A DNA stretch of 64,000 bases from an uncultured Tenacibaculum sp. (GTDB lineage Bacteria > Bacteroidota > Bacteroidia > Flavobacteriales > Flavobacteriaceae): positions 112,173-176,172 of the forward strand of contig CANMWK010000012.1 in assembly GCA_947501615.1 (NCBI GenBank). The letters run 5' to 3'. Position 1 is the stretch's first letter; each line of letters opens with the position of its first letter. Under the pieces are notes generated by a model. The model was not told where the DNA came from. It made no database searches and saw only the letters and a list, made by a program, of their open reading frames with translations. This document shows positions 8,236-17,396 of this stretch, one piece after another. The position numbers were made by a program, and so were the translations under genes.

Positions 8236-9281
8236 AAAAAATACTATTAATAGAGGATGATATCACATTACGTGAAAATACAGCAGAGCTTTTAGAACTT
8301 TCTGGTTATTACGATGTTATTACAGCTGCCAATGGCAAATTAGGAGTTGAAAAAGCAAATGCCGAATTACCAGATATTATTGTTTGTGATATAATGATGC
8401 CAGAACTAGATGGTTATGGTGTTTTGGAAACCTTATCTAAAAATTCTGAAACTCAATTTATTCCTTTTATTTTTCTGTCAGCAAAAACAGAAAGAGGAGA
8501 CATACGAAAAGGAATGGATTTAGGAGCAGATGATTATATTACCAAACCTTTTACTGAAGAAGAATTATCTAGTGCTATTGAAAGTAGATTAGCAAAATCT
8601 TCTATTTTAAAAGAACAAAGAGAGCAAAAAATTCACAAAGAACTTGAAAGTGAATTAAGAAGTTTAAATGATTTAAAGAATTTTTTTGATGATAACGGAA
8701 CTTCTTTTTCGTTTAAAAATGAAGAAATTATTTATCATGAAGGAGATAATTCCAATTATATTTATTTAATTGTGAAAGGAGCCATAAAATGTTCTAAATT
8801 AAATGAACAAGGTAAAAATTTAACTACCTCATTATATAAAGAAGATGATTTATTTGGATATACTTCTTTTTCTCAAAATTTAGTTTATCAAGAAACAGCG
8901 ACAGCCATAGGTAATACAGATTTAGTTGCAGTAAAAAAATCGGAACTAAAAAGTGTATTACACAAAAATCATAAGGTCGTTTTAGATTTGGTGGATTTGT
9001 TGTCGGACAACTTAGAAGATGTAAAAGACCAGTTATTAGATATGGCCTATAATTCTGTTCATAAAAAAACAGCAGGAACATTATTGAAATTTGCAGAAAA
9101 AATTAATCATAAACCTGAAGATCCAATAAAAATATCTCGTTTTGATTTAGCAAGTGTAGCTGGAATTGCTACAGAAACATTAATTAGGAGCTTAGCCAAA
9201 CTAAAAAAAGAAGGTATTGTTGCTATAGAAGGTAGAAATATTAAAATCTTAGATTTAGATGCTTTGAAATTAGTAGAATGA
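8232..9281 (+). CDS. Response regulator fused to a Crp/Fnr-type transcription factor
   Basis: 349 residues. Receiver domain 1-125 with acidic pocket EDD (8-10), phosphoacceptor Asp53 (VCDIMMPELDG), Ser83 and Lys105 (TKPF). Then a cyclic-nucleotide-binding-type beta barrel (about 150-260, FKNEEIIYHEGDNSNYIYLI) and a Crp-type winged helix (300-349, FDLASVAGIATETLIRSLA). The recognition helix keeps Glu315 and Arg319, equivalent to E209 and R213 of E. coli FNR; the FNR Ser212 position is Ile318. No N-terminal iron-sulfur cysteines are present, so oxygen sensing must come from the kinase. The design combines FixJ-like input with FixK-like output in one protein. Best candidate regulator for the FNR-type boxes in this window (inference). 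Confidence 0.92.
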   Translation: MKKILLIEDDITLRENTAELLELSGYYDVITAANGKLGVEKANAELPDIIVCDIMMPELDGYGVLETLSKNSETQFIPFIFLSAKTERGDIRKGMDLGADDYITKPFTEEELSSAIESRLAKSSILKEQREQKIHKELESELRSLNDLKNFFDDNGTSFSFKNEEIIYHEGDNSNYIYLIVKGAIKCSKLNEQGKNLTTSLYKEDDLFGYTSFSQNLVYQETATAIGNTDLVAVKKSELKSVLHKNHKVVLDLVDLLSDNLEDVKDQLLDMAYNSVHKKTAGTLLKFAEKINHKPEDPIKISRFDLASVAGIATETLIRSLAKLKKEGIVAIEGRNIKILDLDALKLVE

Positions 9282-9321
9282 TTTTTATCATTTTTTTGGA
9301 GTACTGTGATACATACTTTTA
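9279..9321 (+). promoter_or_regulatory. FNR-type class II promoter of the DUF3298 lipoprotein gene
   Basis: Palindrome TGATTTTTATCA (9279-9290) overlaps the stop codon of the regulator gene. -7 element TACTTTTA at 9314-9321, 21 bases before the start codon. Confidence 0.7.
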
Positions 9322-9342
9322 CCATAATTAAATATGTAAATT

Positions 9343-10206
9343 ATGAGAATTGTATCTTTTTTAATAGTGGTATTGGTAATTATTAGTTGCAAGTTAGACA
9401 AAGAACCAATTCATATTGCTACTGAAATTAGGAGTAAAGATTCATTAATTATTAATGATACTGTTACCATTCAACTCAATGCTGAAGAGTTACAGCAAAA
9501 TGTAAAAATTAATCCAATAAAATCAGATGAAGATGATAGTAACTTCATCAAAGATTATGTGGTGCATAAACAGCTGTATAAAGAAACTGACAATTATATA
9601 ATTGACTTTTGTTATCCACAGTTAGATGAAAATTACAATCCGAAATTTGAACTTTTTAATGATTTTGTTGAAAACGAATTAATACAACTTTCTAGAATAG
9701 AACAAGATGTTTTAGAAAGTCAAGAACTCTTATGTGATACACTACAGAAAAATCCAATTCGAGAACACAGAATAGGAGAGTACAAGATTTATCAACAAAA
9801 AGAAACGCACATAAGTGTACTCTTTTATTTAGAGAATCATTACGCACAAACTAAAGCAGCTTACTACACTTTTAAAACAGTAAATTTTGATAAGATAAAA
9901 GGAAAACTACTTCATTTTGAAGATTATTTTTTACCTGGAAGTTTATCAGAAGTTCATAAGATTTTAAATTCAGAAATTAGAACACAAATCGCTAAAGGGG
10001 ATTTATTTTACGAATGTTTTGAAGTAAGTTTAGATGATTTTGAAGTTGCTAAAAACGATTTTGTAGTTAACGATAATCATATCATTTTTTACTTCAACGA
10101 TTGTATTATGTGTCCTTCGTTTGTAGGAACATATTCTATCGAAATTCCTTTAGAAAAATTAAAGCCAGTATTTCAACAAAACTGGTCAGATCGCTTCATT
10201 TTATAA
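9343..10206 (+). CDS. DUF3298 (RsiV-like) lipoprotein
   Basis: 287 residues. Lipoprotein signal with lipobox VIISC (Cys16). Mature part: a DUF4163-like N-terminal half (residues 70-175) and a DUF3298 half (about 180-280) with YYTFKTVNFDKIKGKLLHF and FYFNDCIMCPSFVGTYSIEI, the arrangement found in RsiV-type periplasmic proteins. Function is unknown; RsiV itself binds lysozyme in Bacillus, but that cannot be transferred here. A CxxC near the C terminus is unusual for the family. It lies between the oxygen-regulator operon and ccoI and has its own FNR-type promoter, so it is probably part of the low-oxygen response in the cell envelope. Confidence 0.8.
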   Translation: MRIVSFLIVVLVIISCKLDKEPIHIATEIRSKDSLIINDTVTIQLNAEELQQNVKINPIKSDEDDSNFIKDYVVHKQLYKETDNYIIDFCYPQLDENYNPKFELFNDFVENELIQLSRIEQDVLESQELLCDTLQKNPIREHRIGEYKIYQQKETHISVLFYLENHYAQTKAAYYTFKTVNFDKIKGKLLHFEDYFLPGSLSEVHKILNSEIRTQIAKGDLFYECFEVSLDDFEVAKNDFVVNDNHIIFYFNDCIMCPSFVGTYSIEIPLEKLKPVFQQNWSDRFIL

Positions 10207-10215
10207 GATCAGAAC

Positions 10216-10258
10216 TGATTAATATCATAGTTTACTTTTCTTTTCATACAGAAATTTG
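10216..10258 (+). promoter_or_regulatory. FNR-type class II promoter of ccoI-hemN
   Basis: Palindrome TGATTAATATCA (10216-10227), identical to the core at 20926-20937. The -7 element is weaker, GAAATTTG (10251-10258), the same variant as at 22431-22438. Confidence 0.7.
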
Positions 10259-10277
10259 CTTTACGTAAATCGTGTAT

Positions 10278-12647
10278 ATGAAAACAACATGTTATCACTG
10301 TGGAGACGAATGTAACGAGCATCAAAAAATAGAATTTGATGATAAATCGTTTTGTTGCAATGGATGTAAAACAGTATACGAGATTTTTTCGCTAAACGAT
10401 TTAACATGCTATTACGATCTACAAGAAAGTCCAGGAGCAACACCGTTAGATATTCAAGGGAAATACGATTATTTAGATGATGAAAGTATCATTCAAAAAT
10501 TACTTTCGTTTAACGATGAAAATGTTCAGATTGTAGATTTATACATTCCGCATATTCATTGTAGTTCATGTATTTGGGTGTTAGAAAATCTTCAGAAACT
10601 TCAAAAAGGAATCGTAACTACACAAGTTAATTTTCCTAAAAAGAGTGTACGTATTACATACAAAGTTGATCAAATTAGTTTAAAGGAAATAGTGGTGCTG
10701 CTGAGTTCCATTGGCTACGAACCTTATATTTCTTTAGAAGATTATGAATCAGGAAGTAAAAATGTTGATCGTAGTTTAATTTATAAGTTAGGTTTGGCAG
10801 GTTTTGCTTTCGGAAATGTAATGTTACTATCTTTTCCAGAATACTTTGAAGTGAATGAATTTTGGTTAGAAAAGTATAAACATACATTTCGTTGGTTGAT
10901 GTTTGTTTTTTCTATTCCAGTAGTTGTTTATGCAGCCCAAGATTATCTGATCTCTGCATATAAAGGATTACGATCTAAATTACTGAATATAGATGTTCCT
11001 ATTGCATTAGGAATTTTAGTACTTTTTATTAGAAGTGCTGTTGAGGTGTTATTTGATTTAGGAAGTGGTTTTTTTGATAGTTTAACCGGTTTGGTTTTCT
11101 TTTTGTTACTAGGAAAGTTCTTTCAACAAAAAACATACAATTACTTATCGTTTGAGCGTGATTATAAATCTTATTTTCCAATTGCTGTCACGAAAGTGAA
11201 TAAAAACGGAAATGAAGAAACTATTCAGATTTATAAGATTGAAAAAGGAGATCGTATTTTAATTCGAAATCAAGAATTGATTCCTGTAGATGGAATTCTA
11301 ATCAATGGAAATGCTCAAATCGATTACAGTTTTGTTACTGGTGAAGCAAATCCGGTTCAGAAAAAATCAGGAGATAAATTATTTGCTGGAGGAAAACAAT
11401 TGTCTGGAGCCATAGAAATTGAGGCAATCAATTCTGTAGAACAAAGTTATTTAACGCAATTGTGGAGTAACGCCGTTTTCGAAAAAGATAAAACCAGTAA
11501 GTTTACAACCATTACGAATAAAATAAGCAAAAATTTCACCATTGCTATTCTTTCCATAGCTGTTTTAGCAAGTATGTTTTGGTTTTTTACAGATGCAACT
11601 AAAGTTTTAAATGTTTTTACAGCTGTACTTATTATTGCTTGCCCGTGTGCAATTGCGTTAGCAGCTCCATTTACTTTAGGTAATATGTTACGAATTTTTG
11701 GTAAGCAAAAATTTTATTTAAAAAACGCTACAGTTATAGAGCAGTTAGCAAAAGTAGATGCGTTGGTTTTCGATAAAACAGGAACCTTAACAACTAGAGC
11801 AAATAGTGAAGTAAAATACACAGGTTCAGTCTTAAGTTTTAATGAAGAAAAAGCTTTAAAAGCAACATTACGAGCTTCTAATCATCCTTTAAGTAGAACA
11901 ATTTATGAAACTATGACGAACATTCCTTTAGAGAAAGAGAGTCAGGTTTTTGAACATACAGGAAAAGGATTACAAGCAACCGTGGCTACTGTTGATGTTA
12001 AAGTTGGATCTGCTTCTTTTGTGAAAAATGAAAAGGAACAATTTAGTTCAGATACTTCTGTGCATGTAAGTATTCAAAACGATTATAAAGGAAAGTTCAC
12101 ATTAAAAAATACTTATCGTAAACATGTCGATGAAGTATTTCAGATGTTTTCAGCATATGATCTTTCTGTTGTTTCAGGCGATAATGAAGGGGAAAAAGTG
12201 TATTTGAAAAAGAGATTACCAGAGAACACGACATTATTATTCAATCAAAAGCCAGAAGACAAATTGGCTTATGTTTCTCAACTTCAAAAGAAGTATAAAA
12301 ATGTCGCGATGATTGGAGACGGATTAAATGATGCTGGAGCTTTGATGCAAAGTGAAGTTGGTATTGCAGTATCTGAAGATATTAATGTGTTTTCACCTGC
12401 ATGTGATGCAATTTTAGATGCAAATCAGTTCGAGAAATTACCAAAATTTATAAAAATTACAAAACAAACGATGCGTGTTATTCAATACTGTTTTATCATT
12501 TCTCTGATATATAATAGTGTCGGATTGTATTTCGCTGTAACCGGACAATTATTTCCTGTAATTGCTGCGATTCTAATGCCTTTAAGTTCAATAAGTATTG
12601 TGGTGTTTACCACTATAGCAACTAATATTTTAGGAAAAAAACTATAA
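10278..12647 (+). CDS. ccoI: Heavy-metal P-type ATPase CcoI (copper supply for cbb3 oxidase)
   Basis: 789 residues from the ATG at 10278; a GTG six bases upstream is less likely. N-terminal cysteine-rich domain (CYHCGDEC, CCNGCKTVYE), an HMA domain with CSSCIW, eight predicted membrane helices, actuator TGEAN, ion-channel motif CPCAIALAAP, phosphorylation site DKTGTLT and hinge MIGDGLNDAGA. This architecture is that of CcoI/FixI, which supplies copper for the CuB site of cbb3 oxidase in the inner membrane. It is followed one base later by hemN and then by the cco genes, which supports the assignment. Confidence 0.95.
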   Translation: MKTTCYHCGDECNEHQKIEFDDKSFCCNGCKTVYEIFSLNDLTCYYDLQESPGATPLDIQGKYDYLDDESIIQKLLSFNDENVQIVDLYIPHIHCSSCIWVLENLQKLQKGIVTTQVNFPKKSVRITYKVDQISLKEIVVLLSSIGYEPYISLEDYESGSKNVDRSLIYKLGLAGFAFGNVMLLSFPEYFEVNEFWLEKYKHTFRWLMFVFSIPVVVYAAQDYLISAYKGLRSKLLNIDVPIALGILVLFIRSAVEVLFDLGSGFFDSLTGLVFFLLLGKFFQQKTYNYLSFERDYKSYFPIAVTKVNKNGNEETIQIYKIEKGDRILIRNQELIPVDGILINGNAQIDYSFVTGEANPVQKKSGDKLFAGGKQLSGAIEIEAINSVEQSYLTQLWSNAVFEKDKTSKFTTITNKISKNFTIAILSIAVLASMFWFFTDATKVLNVFTAVLIIACPCAIALAAPFTLGNMLRIFGKQKFYLKNATVIEQLAKVDALVFDKTGTLTTRANSEVKYTGSVLSFNEEKALKATLRASNHPLSRTIYETMTNIPLEKESQVFEHTGKGLQATVATVDVKVGSASFVKNEKEQFSSDTSVHVSIQNDYKGKFTLKNTYRKHVDEVFQMFSAYDLSVVSGDNEGEKVYLKKRLPENTTLLFNQKPEDKLAYVSQLQKKYKNVAMIGDGLNDAGALMQSEVGIAVSEDINVFSPACDAILDANQFEKLPKFIKITKQTMRVIQYCFIISLIYNSVGLYFAVTGQLFPVIAAILMPLSSISIVVFTTIATNILGKKL

Positions 12648-12648
12648 C

Positions 12649-14010
12649 ATGAAATCACTAATTCAAAAATATAATATTCCAGGGCCAAGATATACGAGTT
12701 ACCCAACTGTTCCATATTGGGATGCAACTACGTTTTCAAAAGAAAAATGGCTCAAAAGTTTTAAAAAATCATTTGAAGAAAGTAACCAAGCAGAAGGAAT
12801 AAGTTTATACATACATTTACCTTTTTGCGAAAGTTTATGCACATTTTGTGCTTGTCATAAACACATTACAAAACGTCATGAAGTTGAAATTCCATATATC
12901 AAAACTTTAATTAAAGAATGGAAATTATATAGAGAAAAAATGACTCAAGTTCCTGTGATCAAAGAAATTCATTTAGGAGGAGGAACACCGACTTTTTTTG
13001 CTTCGAAACAATTAAAAGAATTGATTGATTCAATTTTAGAAGGAAGTCAAAAACACCCTGATTTTGAATTTAGCTTTGAAGGTCATCCGAATAATACAAC
13101 AAAAGAACAATTAGAAACTTTATATAATCTCGGATTTACACGTGTAAGTTTTGGTATTCAAGATTATGATAGTACTGTTCAAAAAGCAATTCATAGAATT
13201 CAATCTTTCGAAAACGTAAAACAAGTTACAAAATGGGCTCGCGAAATTGGATATACATCTGTGAGTCACGATTTAATTTTCGGATTACCTTTTCAAACTA
13301 AAGAAAGTATTACCGACACAATTTTAAAGACAAAAGAATTACTTCCAGATCGAATTTCTTTTTACAGTTATGCGCATGTGCCTTGGGTGAAAGGAGTTGG
13401 GCAGCGTGGTTTTAGTGAAGAACATTTACCTAAGTCAGATGAGAAAAGAGCTTTATATGAATTAGGGAAAGAAATGCTAACCAATATTGGATATCATGAA
13501 ATAGGAATGGATCATTTTGCGTTGAGCTCCGATAGTTTGTTTAAAGCGACAACTTCACAAAAACTCCATAGAAATTTTATGGGATACACATCGAGTAAAA
13601 CCAAACTCATGATCGGTTTAGGAATGTCGGCAATTAGTGATTCTTGGTACGGATTTGCACAAAATGTAAAAACAGTAAAAGAATATCAAATGTTAGTGAA
13701 TAATGGTGAAATCCCAGTATTTAGAGGCCATATTTTAACCGATGAAGATTTAGTGATCAGAAAACATATTTTAAATATCATGTGTCATTTTTCTACCAAT
13801 TGGCAACAAGAAGAAAAGCATTTTGAAGCTTTACCAAAATCATTAGCATTACTTCAAGAAATAGCTTCAGATAATTTAATCAGAATCAATAAAAATTCTT
13901 TGCGTGTTACTCAAGAAGCTCGACCATTTATACGAAACATTTGTATGGCATTTGATCTTAGATTACAGCGTAAAAAGCCAGAAACAAAATTATTCTCAAT
14001 GGTAATTTAA
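12649..14010 (+). CDS. hemN: Oxygen-independent coproporphyrinogen III oxidase
   Basis: 453 residues, normal for HemN. N-terminal YNIPGPRYTSYPTVPYW and radical-SAM cluster motif CESLCTFC (CxxxCxxC, about residues 62-69), followed by GGGTPTF and the SAM-binding FSFEGHPNNTT segment. It oxidatively decarboxylates coproporphyrinogen III to protoporphyrinogen IX without oxygen, giving heme for the cytochromes when oxygen is scarce. It is one base downstream of ccoI and is expected to be co-transcribed from the FNR-type promoter at 10216. It overlaps the convergent gene at 14007 by four bases. Confidence 0.95.
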   Translation: MKSLIQKYNIPGPRYTSYPTVPYWDATTFSKEKWLKSFKKSFEESNQAEGISLYIHLPFCESLCTFCACHKHITKRHEVEIPYIKTLIKEWKLYREKMTQVPVIKEIHLGGGTPTFFASKQLKELIDSILEGSQKHPDFEFSFEGHPNNTTKEQLETLYNLGFTRVSFGIQDYDSTVQKAIHRIQSFENVKQVTKWAREIGYTSVSHDLIFGLPFQTKESITDTILKTKELLPDRISFYSYAHVPWVKGVGQRGFSEEHLPKSDEKRALYELGKEMLTNIGYHEIGMDHFALSSDSLFKATTSQKLHRNFMGYTSSKTKLMIGLGMSAISDSWYGFAQNVKTVKEYQMLVNNGEIPVFRGHILTDEDLVIRKHILNIMCHFSTNWQQEEKHFEALPKSLALLQEIASDNLIRINKNSLRVTQEARPFIRNICMAFDLRLQRKKPETKLFSMVI

Positions 14011-14621
14011 GCTTTTAGATTTTTGAATGAAGCTAGTAATTTTATAAGACTTAAAATTATATAAATTAAAAGTGTAAAATTATATACTTTATGTATATAT
14101 GAATCTGCATTAGAAAAAGATTTAAATAAAAAATAAAAAATGATTAGATATGGAAATATAAAAAACATTATGTATTCAACTAAGAGTAAAATATAATTAA
14201 ATAGTTTGACGATTAAATTAGGTTCTTCATTGAAATCAAAAGTTCCGGATAACCAAAAATAATCTGGAATTTCAAAATAAAAACAGTCTACATGTTCTTG
14301 CTCAATTTCTAACTTAGAATTAATTAATTTATGAAGATTTTTAATTTTATTAGAAAAAAAAATTTCTGCGGTATTTTGAATTTGAATTAGATTATTAACT
14401 ATTGTAAGAATTAAGGGAGAAATCATTAATAAATACTGAACTTTTATTTTAAGCTCTATTCCAGCTATTTCAATAGTTTCAGATTTATTTTCTATTACTG
14501 TGTACAAAATAAAAGTTGAAACTATAAAGAAAATAATATGCCTCTTTTTTCTTTGATTTGAAATTTTCATTAGATCGTAAATAATCTCAAATTGTTTAAT
14601 GTGATAGTCAATTTTTTTCAT
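14007..14621 (-). CDS. Unrecognised membrane protein, antisense to the cco cluster
   Basis: 204 residues with four predicted membrane helices (around residues 27-43, 62-80, 140-165 and 180-198). A soluble loop of about 50 residues between the second and third helix is rich in charged residues (KNLHKLINSKLEIEQEHVD). I do not recognise a family. It is inserted on the opposite strand between hemN and ccoS, which are otherwise co-directional, and its stop overlaps hemN. Its composition is even richer in A/T than its neighbours, which may mean late acquisition. Coding status is likely from length and helix pattern. Confidence 0.65.
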   Translation of the reverse strand: MKKIDYHIKQFEIIYDLMKISNQRKKRHIIFFIVSTFILYTVIENKSETIEIAGIELKIKVQYLLMISPLILTIVNNLIQIQNTAEIFFSNKIKNLHKLINSKLEIEQEHVDCFYFEIPDYFWLSGTFDFNEEPNLIVKLFNYILLLVEYIMFFIFPYLIIFYFLFKSFSNADSYIHKVYNFTLLIYIILSLIKLLASFKNLKA

Positions 14622-14760
14622 TCAATAAATAGTTAATATCTAGGTATAAATATAAAAATCAATATAGTAAAGTTAAATTAAAACACTGTTTTTAATTGGC
14701 TAAAAAAAATCCATTAACTAACTTCTATTTTTGAATTTCTCACAATAAAAACTCCAAACA

Positions 14761-14803
14761 TGACCAATGTCATAGTATAAAAATATTCTCAAAACTACTT
14801 TTG
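14761..14803 (+). promoter_or_regulatory. FNR-type class II promoter of the ccoSNOQPGH operon
   Basis: Box TGACCAATGTCA (14761-14772), a less perfect match to TGATnnnnATCA, with a perfect -7 element TACTTTTG (14796-14803) at the common distance. The ccoS start codon follows 23 bases later. Confidence 0.72.
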
Positions 14804-14826
14804 ACTTATAATTAAAAAACAATACG

Positions 14827-14994
14827 ATGGGGGTAATTTATTTGTTGCTTATAGTAAGTGTATTAGTAGCTATAGTCTTCTTTATAGCATTTATAATTTC
14901 GGTAAAAAAAGGACAGTATGATGATACCTATACACCATCAGTTCGAATGTTGTTTGATGACGAATTAGTAACCAAGAATACAAATAAAAAATAG
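14827..14994 (+). CDS. ccoS: cbb3 oxidase assembly protein CcoS
   Basis: 55 residues. One membrane helix near the N terminus (MGVIYLLLIVSVLVAIVFF), then KKGQYDD and a short cytoplasmic tail with the conserved PSVRMLFDDE. This is the typical CcoS, needed for insertion of copper and heme into cbb3 oxidase. It is 20 bases before the ccoN start and is the first gene after the FNR-type promoter at 14761. Confidence 0.9.
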   Translation: MGVIYLLLIVSVLVAIVFFIAFIISVKKGQYDDTYTPSVRMLFDDELVTKNTNKK

Positions 14995-15014
14995 ATTTTA
15001 ATTCAATTTAAATT

Positions 15015-17213
15015 ATGGAAATGCAACAATTTTATTACGATAATAAAATCGTGAAAAAATTTATTTACGCTACCTTATTATGGGGAATCGTAGGTTTTTC
15101 AGTAGGGCTTCTCTTAGCTTTTATGTTTTTATTCCCAAATATAACTGATGGGATTTCATGGCTTAGTTTTGGTCGTTTAAGGCCGTTACATACTAATGCT
15201 GTGATTTTTGCTTTCGTAGGAAATGCAATTTATGCAGGTGTGTATTATTCGCTCCAACGTTTGTTAAAAACGAGAATGGCAAGTGATCTGTTAAGTAACA
15301 TTAATTTTTGGGGATGGCAGTTAATCATAGTAGCAGCTGCAATTACGCTTCCTTTAGGCTATACAACGTCTAAAGAATATGCCGAGTTAGAGTGGCCTAT
15401 AGATATCGCTATTGCCATAGTATGGGTTGTGTTTGGGGTGAATATGATTTGGACAATCTTAAAACGTCGTCAACGCCATTTATATGTAGCAGTTTGGTTT
15501 TATCTCGCCACTTTTGTTACTGTCGCGGTGCTGCATATTTTTAATAGTTTAGAATTGCCTGTCAGTGGATTAAAAAGTTATTCTGTTTATGCAGGTGTTC
15601 AAGATGCTTTGGTACAATGGTGGTACGGACATAATGCCGTAGCATTTTTCTTAACCACTCCTTTTTTAGGATTGATGTATTATTTTATTCCTAAAGCAGC
15701 AAACAGACCCGTATATTCTTACCGATTATCGATCATTCACTTTTGGTCTTTAATTTTTATTTACATCTGGGCTGGTCCTCATCACTTATTATATTCTGCT
15801 TTACCAAACTGGGCACAAAATTTAGGAGTAGTATTTTCAATCATGTTAATAGCTCCATCTTGGGGAGGAATGATCAACGGATTATTAACCTTAAGAGGTA
15901 GTTGGGATAAAGTTCGTCAAGATCCAGTTTTAAAATTCATGGTGGTTGCAATTACAGGTTATGGTATGGCAACTTTCGAAGGACCAATGTTATCGCTAAA
16001 AAATGTAAATGCAATTGCACACTTTACCGATTGGATTATTGCTCACGTTCACGTAGGAGCTTTAGCTTGGAATGGGTTTATGACTTTCGGTATGATTTAT
16101 TGGTTAGTTCCTAAATTATTTAAAACAAAATTATACTCTAAAGCTTTAGCAAATTTCCATTTCTGGATTGGAACTTTAGGAATCATTATTTATACATTAC
16201 CAATGTATGTTGCAGGTTTTGTTCAAGCTTTTATGTGGAAACAATTCAATCCAGATGGGACACTAACTTATGCAAACTTCTTAGAAACAGTTCAAGAAAT
16301 TTTACCAATGTATTGGTTACGAGCTATTGGAGGTAGTTTGTACATTGTAGGTGCGTTTGTAATGGTGTACATTATTGTACAAACGATTAGACAAGGCGAA
16401 AAAGTAACTGATGATTTAGCTGAAGCAGCTCCGTTAACTAAAGTTTCAAAATATAGAACAAAAGGAGAAACATGGCATACTTGGTTAGAACGTAAGCCAG
16501 TGAAATTAACATTGTATGCTACTATAGCAATTTTAATTGGTGGAGTAGTACAGATTGTACCAACGTTAATGGTTGAATCTAACATTCCTTACATTGAAGC
16601 TGTAAAACCATATTCTCCGTTAGAATTAGAAGGTAGAGATATTTATATCTCAAACGGTTGTGTTTCGTGTCATTCACAAATGATTCGTCCATTTAGAAGT
16701 GAAGTAGAACGCTATGGAGAATATTCTAAAGCAGGAGAATTTGTGTACGATCATCCTTTCTTATGGGGGAGTAAACGTACTGGTCCAGATTTACATCGTA
16801 TAGGAGGAAAGTATAACGACAGTTGGCACTTTAATCATATGTACGATCCACAAAGTACTTCACCAGGTTCAATTATGCCAGCTTACCAGTGGGTTATCAA
16901 AAACAAGCTAGATAAATCGCAAACTGAAAAGAAAATGCGAGCGATGATCACTTTAGGTGTTCCTTATACGGAAGAAGATGTGAAAAATGCTCAAAAAAGT
17001 ATGGATGAACAAGGAATGAAAATTCAGCAAAACTTATATGAAGATCCAGATTTTGCAAGCAACTACGATGCAAGTAAAAAGTACGCAATAGCAAATGATA
17101 TTCCTTTTATAGAAATGAAAGACAGGGAAATTGTAGCACTTATAGCTTATTTGCAACGATTAGGAGTTGATATTAAAGTGGAAGATGTAAAAGACAAGTT
17201 ATCAAAAAAATAG
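15015..17213 (+). CDS. ccoN: cbb3-type cytochrome c oxidase, fused subunits I and II (CcoN-CcoO)
   Basis: 732 residues. The N-terminal 470 residues are CcoN with about 12 helices and the heme-copper ligands: RPLHTNA (His59, low-spin heme), WYGHNAVAF, AGPHHLLY (CuB) and IAHVHVGALAWN. The C-terminal part is CcoO with one helix and a single c-type heme at Cys549-xx-Cys552-His553 (GCVSCHSQMIRPF). The fusion is usual in Bacteroidetes. The enzyme reduces oxygen with very high affinity and pumps protons in the inner membrane. It is co-transcribed with ccoS, ccoQ, ccoP, ccoG and ccoH. Confidence 0.97.
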   Translation: MEMQQFYYDNKIVKKFIYATLLWGIVGFSVGLLLAFMFLFPNITDGISWLSFGRLRPLHTNAVIFAFVGNAIYAGVYYSLQRLLKTRMASDLLSNINFWGWQLIIVAAAITLPLGYTTSKEYAELEWPIDIAIAIVWVVFGVNMIWTILKRRQRHLYVAVWFYLATFVTVAVLHIFNSLELPVSGLKSYSVYAGVQDALVQWWYGHNAVAFFLTTPFLGLMYYFIPKAANRPVYSYRLSIIHFWSLIFIYIWAGPHHLLYSALPNWAQNLGVVFSIMLIAPSWGGMINGLLTLRGSWDKVRQDPVLKFMVVAITGYGMATFEGPMLSLKNVNAIAHFTDWIIAHVHVGALAWNGFMTFGMIYWLVPKLFKTKLYSKALANFHFWIGTLGIIIYTLPMYVAGFVQAFMWKQFNPDGTLTYANFLETVQEILPMYWLRAIGGSLYIVGAFVMVYIIVQTIRQGEKVTDDLAEAAPLTKVSKYRTKGETWHTWLERKPVKLTLYATIAILIGGVVQIVPTLMVESNIPYIEAVKPYSPLELEGRDIYISNGCVSCHSQMIRPFRSEVERYGEYSKAGEFVYDHPFLWGSKRTGPDLHRIGGKYNDSWHFNHMYDPQSTSPGSIMPAYQWVIKNKLDKSQTEKKMRAMITLGVPYTEEDVKNAQKSMDEQGMKIQQNLYEDPDFASNYDASKKYAIANDIPFIEMKDREIVALIAYLQRLGVDIKVEDVKDKLSKK

Positions 17214-17217
17214 AATC

Positions 17218-17385
17218 ATGTTAAAATTTGTAAAAAATCATTTAGAGAGTATCACGGGAATTGAAATCTATCCACTGATTTCATTAAGCATATTCTTCAC
17301 CTTTTTTCTATTGCTTTTTTGGTGGGTCTTTACAGCAAAGAAATCATACATAAAAAAAGTAAGTCATATACCATTAGATAATTAA
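17218..17385 (+). CDS. ccoQ: CcoQ-like small subunit of cbb3 oxidase
   Basis: 55 residues, too short for most gene finders. After the N-terminal KFVKNHLESITG there is one membrane helix (IFFTFFLLLFWWVFTA) and a short basic tail. Position between ccoNO and ccoP (gaps 4 and 11 bases), size and single helix all fit CcoQ/FixQ, which stabilises the complex. The sequence itself is poorly conserved, so the name rests on context. Confidence 0.82.
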   Translation: MLKFVKNHLESITGIEIYPLISLSIFFTFFLLLFWWVFTAKKSYIKKVSHIPLDN

Positions 17386-17396
17386 ACAGAAAAATC

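Noticed and set aside
8824..9081. Open frame on the minus strand inside the response regulator gene
   Set aside because: Lies fully within a clear gene on the other strand and has no domain or start context of its own.
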